DNA of 64,000 nucleotides. It comes from CAWUEZ02 sp963921355 (lineage in GTDB: Bacteria > Pseudomonadota > Alphaproteobacteria > Thalassobaculales > Thalassobaculaceae). Every line of letters begins with the position of its first letter. Position 1 is the first letter of the stretch. Made by a program: the position numbers and the translations under genes. A model generated the notes under the pieces. It searched no databases. It was given only the letters and a program-made list of their open reading frames with translations, and was not told the origin of the DNA. This document shows, in pieces, positions 33,148 to 41,775 of this stretch. The stretch spans positions 3,162,001-3,226,000 of the forward strand of contig OZ001190.1 of the NCBI GenBank assembly GCA_963921355.3. Reading direction: 5' to 3'.

Positions 33148-35055
33148 TCAGGTCTGCCGCTCGCCGCCCTCGATGGCCTTGGCGATCTCATCGGCCGGAA
33201 TGTCATCGAACGACGCGTAGTTCATCCGGTACAGGCGGGCATAGAGGCCACCCGACTCCATCAACGCGTCGTGGCTGCCCTGTTCGACGATCTCACCACC
33301 CTCCAGAACGATGATCCGGTCGGCGCCCCGAATGGTCGCCAGGCGATGGGCGATGACCATGGCGGTGCGTCCCCGCAGCAGTTCGGTCAGGGCCTTCTGG
33401 ATCTCCAGTTCCGTATAGCTGTCGATGCTGGCCGTCGCCTCGTCGAGAACCAGGATCCGGGCATTGACCAGCAGGGCGCGCGCGAAGCTGATGAGCTGGC
33501 GCTGGCCGAGGGAGAGGTTGGCTCCGCGCTGATCGAGCATGGTCTCGTAGCCGCGATCGAGGCGCATGATGAAGTCGTGCGCCCCGACCGCCTTGGCCGC
33601 CGCTTCGATCTCGTCCTGAGTGGCGTCCGCCTTGGCATAGCGGATGTTCTCGGCAATGGTCGCGGAGAACAGAAAGGGCTCCTGCAGTACCATCGCGATG
33701 TGCCGGCCGAGGCTCGCCTGGGTCACGGTGCGCACGTCGCGGCCACCGACAAGAACCTCGCCGTCCCAGACATCATAGAACCGGTGGACCAGGGCCGTGG
33801 TGCTGGTCTTGCCCGACCCGGTTGGCCCGACCAGCGCCACCGTTTCTCCCGGTTCTACCCGGAAAGTGATGTTCCGCAGGATCGGATTGTCCGGTTCGTA
33901 GCCGAAGGTCACGTTGCGGAACTCGACGGCGCCGTCGATGTCGGCGGGATCGGCCGCGCCGGGGGCGTCCTTCACGTCGATATCGACATCCATCACCTCG
34001 AAAATGCGCTGCCCGGCCGCCATCGCCCTTTGCATGATGCTGTATTGCAGGGTGAGCGAGCGGATCGGGTCGAAGAACCGCTGGACGTAGAACAGGAAGG
34101 CGACCATGACGCCGACGTCGAGGGCGTCGTCCAGTACCATAGAGCCGCCGACCACGATCACGATCGCCATGGCCGAACCGGTCAGGGTGTCGACGATGGG
34201 CACCATGACGTTGGTGAACCGCGAGGCGACCAGGTGGGTGCGCAGGTTCTCCCTTGCTTTTTCTTCGAACAGGTCGAAATTCACCGCTTCACGCCGCAGC
34301 TCCTGGATCGCCCGGATGCCGTGCACGTTCTCCGCGAGTGCGCCGTTGGTCACGCTGCTGGCCTCGCGGGCCGCCATGAACGCGCGACGCGCTATCGGCA
34401 ACCAGATGATCCGGACCAGCAGCAGAACCGGCAGGACCGAGAGGGTCAGTCCGCCGAGCGCGGGATCCAGGCTCAGCAGGACAATGACGATGCCGAACAG
34501 CAGCACGAGATCGCCGATCGCGAAGATCGACGACTCCAGGAACTCCTGAAGGGCGTAGACATCGCCCTGAAGTCGGGACATCAGGCGGCCGACCTCCGTC
34601 CGGTCCATGAACGACAGCGAAACCACCTGGAGATGCGCGTACATCGCGCGCCGCAGATCGAACAGCAGGTTCTGCGCCGTCCTGCCGATCAGCGTTTCCA
34701 TAAAGTGGTTGGCCGCGTAGTTGACAACGACGACGGCGATGAACCCGACCACGAAGATCTTCAGAAGCGCGATGTCGCCCGCGCCCTCGGTCAGGCTGTC
34801 GTCGATGGCCGCCCGCACGATCAAGGGCAATGCCAGTTGGGTCAGGGTGAACAGCAGCACACTGGCGACACCGATCAGCAGCGTGGTGCGATACGGCATC
34901 AGGTAGCCCATGAACCGCTTAATCACCCAGGCGTCGAAGGCGCGTCCGAACAGCTCTTCATCCTGGCTGATCTGTGAGCCGACCACGGCGAGCGGCGGGC
35001 GCTCGGTCTCCGGCGCGCGCGGGGCAGGGCGCGGTGGTGTCGTCGTCTCCGTCAT
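33148..35055 (-). CDS. ABC exporter half-transporter, MsbA/MdlB-type (subunit B)
   Basis: This 635-residue protein has a six-helix transmembrane domain and an ATPase domain. Motifs are Walker A GPTGSGKTSTTA, signature LSLGQRQLISFARAL, Walker B ILVLDEATASID with catalytic Glu, and H-loop MVIAHRLATI. Its start overlaps the stop of the neighbouring half-transporter (ATGA), which implies a heterodimer. The substrate is unknown; relatives export lipids or drugs. Confidence 0.92.
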   Translation of the reverse strand: MTETTTPPRPAPRAPETERPPLAVVGSQISQDEELFGRAFDAWVIKRFMGYLMPYRTTLLIGVASVLLFTLTQLALPLIVRAAIDDSLTEGAGDIALLKIFVVGFIAVVVVNYAANHFMETLIGRTAQNLLFDLRRAMYAHLQVVSLSFMDRTEVGRLMSRLQGDVYALQEFLESSIFAIGDLVLLFGIVIVLLSLDPALGGLTLSVLPVLLLVRIIWLPIARRAFMAAREASSVTNGALAENVHGIRAIQELRREAVNFDLFEEKARENLRTHLVASRFTNVMVPIVDTLTGSAMAIVIVVGGSMVLDDALDVGVMVAFLFYVQRFFDPIRSLTLQYSIMQRAMAAGQRIFEVMDVDIDVKDAPGAADPADIDGAVEFRNVTFGYEPDNPILRNITFRVEPGETVALVGPTGSGKTSTTALVHRFYDVWDGEVLVGGRDVRTVTQASLGRHIAMVLQEPFLFSATIAENIRYAKADATQDEIEAAAKAVGAHDFIMRLDRGYETMLDQRGANLSLGQRQLISFARALLVNARILVLDEATASIDSYTELEIQKALTELLRGRTAMVIAHRLATIRGADRIIVLEGGEIVEQGSHDALMESGGLYARLYRMNYASFDDIPADEIAKAIEGGERQT

Positions 35056-36917
35056 GACGTCTCCGCCCCGCCCGTGCGGGCCTGCAGGTCGTAGAGCTGA
35101 CGGTATCGCCCGCCCAGCGCCATCAGATCCTCGTGGCTGCCGCGCTCGACAATCCTGCCTTCCTCAAGGAAGACGATCTCGTCGGCATGCATCAGCGAAC
35201 TCAGCCGGTGGGCGATGACGATGACCGCGCGTTCGCGGGTGAAGTTCTTCAGCGCGTCGCGGATGCGGCGTTCGGTGGCGGCGTCGATCGCCGCCGTGCT
35301 GTCATCGAAAACCAGAACCCTCGCATCCGGCAGGATGGCCCGCGCGATCGACAGTCGCTGGCGCTGGCCGCCGGAGAGCGAGACGCCGCGCTCGCCGACC
35401 AGGGTTCCGTAATCCCCCGGCAGGGCCTTGATGTAGTTGTGCAGTTGGGCGGTCTGGGCGGAGCGTTCGATGTTGGACCGCCCCGCCCACGGGTCGCCGT
35501 AGGCCACGTTGTGATCGATGCTGGCCGTGAACAGGAACGGCTCCTGCTGCACGATGCTTACGGTTTCCCGCAGCGATCGCAGGGTGATGTCTCGGATATC
35601 CTGTCCATCGATCGTGATCGCGCCGCCGCTGACGTCGTAGTAGCGGCCGAGCAGTTGGGCGATCGTGGTCTTGCCGGAGCCGGGCGGGCCGACGATGCCG
35701 ATCATCTTGCCGGGACGGGCCTCCAGATCGATCCCTGAAAGCGTCCGGTCGTCCTTGGCCCAGGTCGGATAGCGGAAGTCGACGTTCTCGAACCGGACCA
35801 CGCCGTCGGCGATCCGAAGATCCTCGGCCGCCGGAGTGTCGGCGACCGACGGCTGGAGATCGATGACGTTGAACAGTCTGCCGCCGCAGGTCGACGCCCG
35901 GGCGATCGAGTTGATCATCCAGCCGATCTGGCGCACCGGCATCTGCAGAATGAGCATAAACGCGAGCGCCTCGGTCAACTGGCCGAGCGTGATCTCGCCC
36001 GCCGCGACCTTCTCGCCGCCGATCCAGAGCGTCAGCCCCATGGACAGGAAGTAGACGAAGGTCATCTGGGTGGTCGACAGCACGAACAGGCGGACCCGGC
36101 GGCTGGCGATCGCCAGGCCTTCGCGCGAGATGGCGTAGTACCGGTCGAGTTCGTGAGGTTGCGCGGCAAAGGCCCGCACCACCCGAATGCCGCCCAGGTT
36201 CTCTTCCATCACCTGGGTCAGTTCGGACATCTTGTCCTGCAGGGCGATCCAGGTGTCGCGCAGTTTCAGCCGGGCGAACGAGGCGCGGATGCCAACGATG
36301 GGCACGAAGCTGAGGGCCACCAGAGCCAGCACCGGGTCGTTGCCCACCAATATGATGGCGCCACCGCCGATCAGAACGGTGAGCAGGACCATGCGCAGGA
36401 TCCCCGTATCGACCCAGAGGCGCACGCCCTCGATGTCCAGGATGCCGCGGGTCATCAGATCGCCGGTATGAACCCGGTCATGCCAGGACAGGCTGAGCCG
36501 CTGCAGTTGTCGATAGTAGTCGAGCCGCAGCCGATACCCGATCATCTGGCCGACCGCTTCGCCCTGATAGTTGTGGATCATCGTGAAAACGCCGCGCAGA
36601 ACAGCCGCTCCCAGCAGAAGCAGAGCGCTGGTGAGGAGCGCGCTCTCCGCTTCTGCCCGCGAGACGCCGCCCTGGGTGGCGCCCAGCAACAGCCCCTGGG
36701 CCTGATCGACGGCCTGACCGAGGTATTGCGGAACCAGAAGCTGGAAGAACCCGCCGAGGACCGTGGCCGTGATCGCCAAAGCCATGCGCCAGCGATGGCG
36801 AAATGCCATCGTGGTGATGCGCAACAGCACCCCGGTATCAACTTTGGAGACGTCGATCCGGTAGTCGCCGTCGACCGTGGTGTCGAGGCGTGGCGCCGGG
36901 GGGGGAGCCGAGATCAT
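35052..36917 (-). CDS. ABC exporter half-transporter with Asp in place of catalytic Glu (subunit A)
   Basis: This 621-residue half-transporter has Walker A GPPGSGKTTIAQL, canonical signature LSGGQRQRLSIARAI and H-loop VIVIAHRLSSL. Walker B reads VLVFDDSTAAID, so Asp replaces the catalytic Glu. Together with its partner, whose Walker B is normal, this matches heterodimeric exporters with one degenerate ATP site. It is the first gene of a two-gene operon. Confidence 0.92.
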   Translation of the reverse strand: MISAPPPAPRLDTTVDGDYRIDVSKVDTGVLLRITTMAFRHRWRMALAITATVLGGFFQLLVPQYLGQAVDQAQGLLLGATQGGVSRAEAESALLTSALLLLGAAVLRGVFTMIHNYQGEAVGQMIGYRLRLDYYRQLQRLSLSWHDRVHTGDLMTRGILDIEGVRLWVDTGILRMVLLTVLIGGGAIILVGNDPVLALVALSFVPIVGIRASFARLKLRDTWIALQDKMSELTQVMEENLGGIRVVRAFAAQPHELDRYYAISREGLAIASRRVRLFVLSTTQMTFVYFLSMGLTLWIGGEKVAAGEITLGQLTEALAFMLILQMPVRQIGWMINSIARASTCGGRLFNVIDLQPSVADTPAAEDLRIADGVVRFENVDFRYPTWAKDDRTLSGIDLEARPGKMIGIVGPPGSGKTTIAQLLGRYYDVSGGAITIDGQDIRDITLRSLRETVSIVQQEPFLFTASIDHNVAYGDPWAGRSNIERSAQTAQLHNYIKALPGDYGTLVGERGVSLSGGQRQRLSIARAILPDARVLVFDDSTAAIDAATERRIRDALKNFTRERAVIVIAHRLSSLMHADEIVFLEEGRIVERGSHEDLMALGGRYRQLYDLQARTGGAETS

Positions 36918-37100
36918 TGGGTGTCCCGCCAGGAATGGAAGGCGGTTCTCACTATGGCAGAGCGCGAACCGCGGGGCGAGGGGTGCGCCGCTGTATCCCG
37001 TGATTGAGGACCGGTAAACCGGCTGTTAACGTTTCATTCCATAGTTTCGTTTGGTTAAGAAGCCGTTCAGGCTGATCCGACCGGCAAGCCGAGACCCTGA

Positions 37101-37739
37101 ATGCCGATGGCGGATATCGGTCGCCCTTTCTTATCCAAGCCGCGCGGTGGGCGCGCGGTCGACCCCACGCATGTTCGACGCCATTCGGAGATCGACACCC
37201 AGATCCGGTTTCCGATGGACGGCTCGGATTCCATGCCGGACGGGCCCTGGATCACGCTTTTCGATGAATGGACGCGCGCTCGACCGGAAGGTGGGCTTCC
37301 CTGGTACTCGGATTTCGAGATCCTGAACATTCCCGGAGAGGACTGGCCCCATGTCTGTGTGACCAGCCTGGAGGGCTCTCCGAGACGGTTCTTCGTGCGG
37401 ATGATCGGAACCGCCATCGAGGCGAACAACGGCTTTTACGGCAATGGCCGTTTTACGAGCGAGATACCGATCAAGAACCGCCGGGTCATGGCCCGCGAGT
37501 TCGCCTGGACGGTCCGGCTCGGCTGCCCAGTCTACACCGAAAGGCCCTATATCGGGGCGACGGACTACGTCAAACGGGTTCGCCGGATGATTACCCCGTA
37601 TCTTCTCTCGGAGCGGGAATACGCGTTCGTGTTCTACGCGAGCTTCGATGCGTTCGAAGGCATGGAACACCGCATGCGGCACGCGCTGGCGCCGAGCAAC
37701 CGGGACTCCGACGGCGGGAGCGTCGGCGTCGATCAGTAG
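37101..37739 (+). CDS. PAS-like (PAS_5 type) domain protein
   Basis: This 212-residue protein resembles the gene at 8499 in general type. It has VTSLEGSPRRFFVRMIGTAIEA followed by GCPVYTERPYIGATDYVKRV, a PAS_5-like pattern in which a metabolite or heme could bind. The start is one of several possible ATGs. It ends TAG and overlaps the convergent fliG stop by 7 bases. Its function is unknown. Confidence 0.68.
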   Translation: MPMADIGRPFLSKPRGGRAVDPTHVRRHSEIDTQIRFPMDGSDSMPDGPWITLFDEWTRARPEGGLPWYSDFEILNIPGEDWPHVCVTSLEGSPRRFFVRMIGTAIEANNGFYGNGRFTSEIPIKNRRVMAREFAWTVRLGCPVYTERPYIGATDYVKRVRRMITPYLLSEREYAFVFYASFDAFEGMEHRMRHALAPSNRDSDGGSVGVDQ

Positions 37740-38755
37740 ACCAGGGCGTCGTCGCCGCCCGACCCACCGAGCACGATGTCGCCGCGGTCGGCCAGGTCCT
37801 TGGCCTGCTGGACCATGGCGGTCTGGGCGTCCTCGACATCCCTAAGGCGGATCGGACCGAGCGCCTGCATGTCCTCGCGCATCAGCTTGGACGCGCGCTC
37901 GGACATGTTCGAGAAGAACAGATCCCGCAACTCCTCGGATGCGCCCTTCAGCGCGACCGTCAGCGTGTCCTTGTCGACCGCCCGCAGCAGGGTCTGAACC
38001 CCGGCCGGATCCAGCCGGCTCAGGTCCTCGAAGGTGAACATCAGCGAGCGGATCTTCTCGGCCGAGTCCTTGTTGCGTTCCTCCAGCGCCGACAGGAAAC
38101 GGCTCTCCGTCGCCCGGTCCAGGCTGTTGAAGATCTCCGCCATCATCTCGTGGCTGTCGCGCCGGTTGGTCCGCGCCAGGTTCGACATGAACTCGGTGCG
38201 CAGCACCCGCTCGACATCCTTCTCAATCTCTTTGTTGACGGCTTCCATGCGCAGCATGCGCATCACCACTTCCATCGAGAAGTTCTCGGGCAGGGTGGCG
38301 AGCACCTTGGCGGCATGCCCCTGGCTGATCTTGCCGAGGATGACTGCGACGGTCTGGGGGTATTCGTTCTTCAGGTAGTTCGCCAGGACCTGTTCGCTGA
38401 CATTGGCGAGCTTGTCCCACATGGTGCGACCCGCGGGACCGCGGATCTCTTCCATGATGTCCTCGACCCGATCCTCGCCGAGGACCTTGGCCAGCAGTCG
38501 CTGGGTGGAGTCCATGGAGCCGACGAGCGAGCCGGTGGAGGACACCTGCTCGGCGAATTCGACGAACAGCCGTTCGACGATGTTGGACGACACCATGCCG
38601 AGGCCGGCCATGACCTGGGAGATCTCTTTGATCTCCTCGTCGTCCATCTGTCCGAAAAGGGCTGCTGCCTGTTGTTCGCCGAGCGACATCAGCAGAATGG
38701 CGGCCTTCTCGGGCCCGGTTATGCTGCGGTAATCCTCGCGGGTTCTCGTGCTCAT
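37733..38755 (-). CDS. fliG: Flagellar motor switch protein FliG
   Basis: This 340-residue protein has the FliG N-terminal (EKAAILLMSLGEQQAAALFG), middle (HPQ-region variant EYPQTVAVILGKISQGHAAK) and C-terminal motor domains, including the charged MFTFEDLSRLD that contacts the stator. It controls torque and direction at the flagellar C ring. No other flagellar gene is adjacent. The ATG follows an AT-rich, promoter-like stretch of 137 bases. Confidence 0.95.
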   Translation of the reverse strand: MSTRTREDYRSITGPEKAAILLMSLGEQQAAALFGQMDDEEIKEISQVMAGLGMVSSNIVERLFVEFAEQVSSTGSLVGSMDSTQRLLAKVLGEDRVEDIMEEIRGPAGRTMWDKLANVSEQVLANYLKNEYPQTVAVILGKISQGHAAKVLATLPENFSMEVVMRMLRMEAVNKEIEKDVERVLRTEFMSNLARTNRRDSHEMMAEIFNSLDRATESRFLSALEERNKDSAEKIRSLMFTFEDLSRLDPAGVQTLLRAVDKDTLTVALKGASEELRDLFFSNMSERASKLMREDMQALGPIRLRDVEDAQTAMVQQAKDLADRGDIVLGGSGGDDALVY

Positions 38756-38892
38756 GGCGTCCCTGCCTCACCGCGAATCACAAGGTGAGATGGTATCGTG
38801 AAAAGACGAATTTATCGAGGATTGTCTTTAATTCGCCCTTAACGGCGGTATGTGTCGCCGAACTGTCCGGGCTGCTGAAACGAACGTCGGAT

Positions 38893-39411
38893 TCAGATCT
38901 TCAGGTCGCGGGGGTTGAAGAACCGAGGCATGGACGATGGTGCTTTGGTCGGCGGTAGGGGCGGGGGCACGATCTCCACATTCAGGTCGCCGGCTTCACT
39001 CTGCCGCCGGTTCTCAAACGGATTCCGCATGACCAGCTTGCCATGGCGCGCGGCGGCGTTTTCCACATCCTCCTCGAGCTGCTCGGCCATCTTCAGATCC
39101 CAGGGAAACACGTAGTATCGCGGCGCCGCTTCACCGCTGAGGCGCAGCCACATGTAGATGGCTTCGCCCTCCTCGAGGCTGACACCCAGAATCTCAGCGG
39201 CCTCGGCATGGCGCTCGAACCACTCCATCGTGTGGGGCTTCGGGCGGCTCAGAAACTCGACGAATTGCAGGTAGCTGATCGGTAGGAGCAACGTGGCGGC
39301 GATCACCGCGGAGATCCGCACCCAGGGCAGGCGTGGTGCCCAGATGGCGAGGCTTGCCAGGCCGGCGGCCACCAGGGTGGTGGCGATGAAGACGTAGATC
39401 AGGTTGTCCAT
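38893..39411 (-). CDS. Membrane protein of unknown function in an ExbB-like operon
   Basis: This 172-residue protein has two N-terminal hydrophobic helices (about residues 5-24 and 32-50), then a soluble part with EWFERHAEAAEILGVSLEE and a Pro-rich C-terminus (VEIVPPPLPPTKAP). It lies 19 bases after the gene at 39431 and is the third gene of that operon. I do not recognise the family. Confidence 0.7.
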   Translation of the reverse strand: MDNLIYVFIATTLVAAGLASLAIWAPRLPWVRISAVIAATLLLPISYLQFVEFLSRPKPHTMEWFERHAEAAEILGVSLEEGEAIYMWLRLSGEAAPRYYVFPWDLKMAEQLEEDVENAAARHGKLVMRNPFENRRQSEAGDLNVEIVPPPLPPTKAPSSMPRFFNPRDLKI

Positions 39412-39430
39412 GGCGGCCCGTCCTTCGTGG

Positions 39431-40030
39431 TTATCGCCTGGTAATCAGAGGATAGCGCAGGGTGCTCACACTGCCGTCGACCAGGTCGCCGTCGCTGGTC
39501 AGGCGGAACCGAAAGGCGGTTTCCTCCTGGTTGTGGCGTTCCAGCGTGATGGTGGTTTCCAGCAGCTGTCGGGTCTCTTCCAGCGGTCGCTTGATGCTGA
39601 CAACGACCTGCACCGGAATTGTCCGGCCCTTCGGCGGTGGGCCATACATGTGCACGTTGACGATGTACTCGCCCGGTGGAATCCCTCGGCTGTAGCTGAC
39701 TTCGTAATTCTCGTTGGTGGCATCACCGATCGAGCCCAGGTCGTCGCGCAGCAGGTTGAAGACCTCTCCGCCCTGGTTCCAGAACCCCACGGGACCTTCG
39801 TTCGGCGCCTTGACCCAGAGGTCGACGTCGTTCGGCAGGTCGGACGGCCAGTGCATCTCCACGATGACATTGCCGGGCGCGTTGGTGTCCTGGGTCTGGC
39901 GTTCTTCCTGGGTGATGTGCGGCAGCAGCATGATGACCATCGCGACGAAGCCGATGAGGGCCAGCAGGATCACGTCGCGAAAGACCGTATCGGTCGTGTC
40001 GTCATCGAAGTCGTCGAGTGGATCCCGCAT
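39431..40030 (-). CDS. Periplasmic protein with one membrane anchor and YfaP/DUF2135-like domain
   Basis: This 199-residue protein has a short cytoplasmic acidic start (RDPLDDFDDD), one transmembrane helix (about residues 20-38) and a periplasmic beta domain. PNDVDLWVKAPNEGP and GEYIVNVHMYGPPP resemble the DVDLWV...YG pattern of YfaP/DUF2135 proteins. Its topology is that of an ExbD/TolR partner, but the periplasmic domain differs. It begins 2 bases after the ExbB-like gene. Confidence 0.7.
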   Translation of the reverse strand: MRDPLDDFDDDTTDTVFRDVILLALIGFVAMVIMLLPHITQEERQTQDTNAPGNVIVEMHWPSDLPNDVDLWVKAPNEGPVGFWNQGGEVFNLLRDDLGSIGDATNENYEVSYSRGIPPGEYIVNVHMYGPPPKGRTIPVQVVVSIKRPLEETRQLLETTITLERHNQEETAFRFRLTSDGDLVDGSVSTLRYPLITRR

Positions 40031-40032
40031 GG

Positions 40033-40656
40033 CTAGCCGGTGTTCGACGGCGGGGCGGCCAGGTCCATGGTCGCCGCCAGCAGATCCACGGTTCCTGAAC
40101 TCAACAGCCGGTAGTTGACGATCAGCCAGACGTAGAGGACCGCGCCGACCAGCGTGGTGTTGAGCGCGACGGACATGCCCGAGATCAGTGTCGCCACCAT
40201 GTCCGCGACATTGTCGGCATCGGCCGCCCGGGTCGGGTCGACCCCGGACAGGGCGATGATGAAACCGATCACGGTCCCGATCAGGCCGAGAAAGACCAGC
40301 GCGTTGGCGGTGTGGCGCACCAGCGCGATCCGCTGCGCCAGGCGCATCCGCAACACACTCTGAGCCCGCTCGTCGGCGCGGAGATCGCCGGACACCCGCG
40401 CGAGATAGCCCGCCGACAGGGAGCCCGCGCGGGCGGATCCGGCGGTCACCGCGTCCATCTCCTTGCTGGTCTGGCTGACCCGCCATGTGCAGTAGATGAA
40501 GCCGTAGGCAAAGACGGCGACGATGACCAGGCTGAGCTCGGCCAGATCGCCGTGCACGACCGTGTCCAGCCAGCCTTGCAGATAGGCACCGGCCAGGAGT
40601 GCGGTGGCCACCACGTTGATCAGGACGAAGCGGATCATGAGCAGATATCGATACAT
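40033..40656 (-). CDS. MotA/TolQ/ExbB-like proton channel protein
   Basis: This 207-residue protein shows two N-terminal helices, a cytoplasmic part (QRIALVRHTANALVFLGLIG) and two further helices with the TolQ/ExbB-like GLIGTVIGFIIALSG and ALNTTLVGAVLYVW. Such proteins carry protons to energise periplasmic or outer-membrane work. ATG 40656 was chosen because the first helix starts there. It ends with TAG, 2 bases before the next gene of the operon. Confidence 0.82.
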   Translation of the reverse strand: MYRYLLMIRFVLINVVATALLAGAYLQGWLDTVVHGDLAELSLVIVAVFAYGFIYCTWRVSQTSKEMDAVTAGSARAGSLSAGYLARVSGDLRADERAQSVLRMRLAQRIALVRHTANALVFLGLIGTVIGFIIALSGVDPTRAADADNVADMVATLISGMSVALNTTLVGAVLYVWLIVNYRLLSSGTVDLLAATMDLAAPPSNTG

Positions 40657-40748
40657 GGGTGCGTTTCTTGGCCGCGGGGATTCTATGAGACCGGTCGCTC
40701 GCGTCGGGCACAAGGCCTAGAGCGGCGAAGCTGGTCACGATCCACCCA

Positions 40749-41633
40749 TCACGCCGTGAAGAAATCCCCGAACGCGTCGACGACCGCGTCCGGGTCCTCT
40801 TCCGCCAGATAGTGCCCGGTATCGATCGGGCGGGCCGTGATCGGGCCGTCGCAATAGGCTTTCCAGATCGCGTTCGGATCGTACCATTTGCCAATCTTGC
40901 CCCGGGTGCCCCACATCGCGAGCAGCGGACATCCGATCCGTATCCCCGCGGCACGGCTCGCACGGTCGTCGACAAGGTCGATCGTGGCCGCCGCGCGGTA
41001 GTCCTCGCACATGCCGCGGATCACCTCCGGATCCCGGGCGCCGGAGAGATAGTCGGCCAGGGCGTCGGGATGAAAGAAGTCGTCACCCTTCGGTTCACGC
41101 GAGGTGTGAGCCTTGAACCAGGCTTCCGGGGCCGCGTTGATCAGGGTTTCCGGGAACGGATGCGGCTGGGCCAGCCAGAACCAGTGATAGTACCCCATGG
41201 CGAAGTCCATATCGGCCCGCTCGAAGTGCTCGAGGGTCGGGACAATGTCCAGCACCGCCAGCCGGCGGACACGGTCGCCATGGTCGAGCGCCAGGCGATG
41301 GGCAACCCGCGCACCCCGGTCGTGGCCGGCGAGAAAGAAGCTGCCGTGCCCCAGCGCCGTCATCAGGTCGGCCATGTCCCCCGCCATCGCGCGTTTGCAA
41401 TAGGCCGCATGATCCGCGCTGGCGGGCGGCTTGTGGGAACCGCCGTAGCCCCGCAGGTCCGGGCAGACCACGGTGAACCGGTCGAGCAGGGCGGGTGCCA
41501 CCGCGTGCCACATGCAATGGGTTTGCGGGTTGCCATGCAGCATCAACAGCGGCGGGCCCGAGCCGCCGTGTCGCAGTCGCAAGGCTCCGCCGGCCACCCG
41601 GACGGTCTCCAATGTCATCCTGTCAAAGAACAC
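40749..41633 (-). CDS. Alpha/beta hydrolase, haloacetate dehalogenase-like
   Basis: This 294-residue protein has the oxyanion motif LLMLHGNPQTHCMW, an Asp nucleophile in FFLAGHDRGARVAHRL, and YYHWFWLAQPHPFPE, where Trp and His match the halide pocket of fluoroacetate dehalogenases. The catalytic His is in DTGHYLAEEDP. The GTG start has CAGGAGA upstream. It is divergent from preT across a region with a RutR-like site. Dehalogenase activity is inferred; epoxide hydrolase is a possible alternative. Confidence 0.8.
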   Translation of the reverse strand: MFFDRMTLETVRVAGGALRLRHGGSGPPLLMLHGNPQTHCMWHAVAPALLDRFTVVCPDLRGYGGSHKPPASADHAAYCKRAMAGDMADLMTALGHGSFFLAGHDRGARVAHRLALDHGDRVRRLAVLDIVPTLEHFERADMDFAMGYYHWFWLAQPHPFPETLINAAPEAWFKAHTSREPKGDDFFHPDALADYLSGARDPEVIRGMCEDYRAAATIDLVDDRASRAAGIRIGCPLLAMWGTRGKIGKWYDPNAIWKAYCDGPITARPIDTGHYLAEEDPDAVVDAFGDFFTA

Positions 41634-41697
41634 GCGGTGGTCTCCTGTCCGATCGCATCGTGACGAGCATAGGGCGAACTCCGTCCGAGCTTCGAAT

Positions 41698-41713
41698 TTG
41701 ACCAGTTGATAAA
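41698..41713. promoter_or_regulatory. Imperfect RutR-type operator upstream of preT
   Basis: TTGACCA GT TGATAAA has one perfect half-site of the RutR consensus TTGACCAnnTGGTCAA and a 5-of-7 match in the other. It lies 63 bases before the preT start in the divergent region. RutR releases DNA on binding uracil or thymine. Confidence 0.6.
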
Positions 41714-41775
41714 AATTTGAACGCTTGGCACGATTTGTCAGGGATGCCGGTCGCGGGCTGGGCGAGGAGGTGGCA

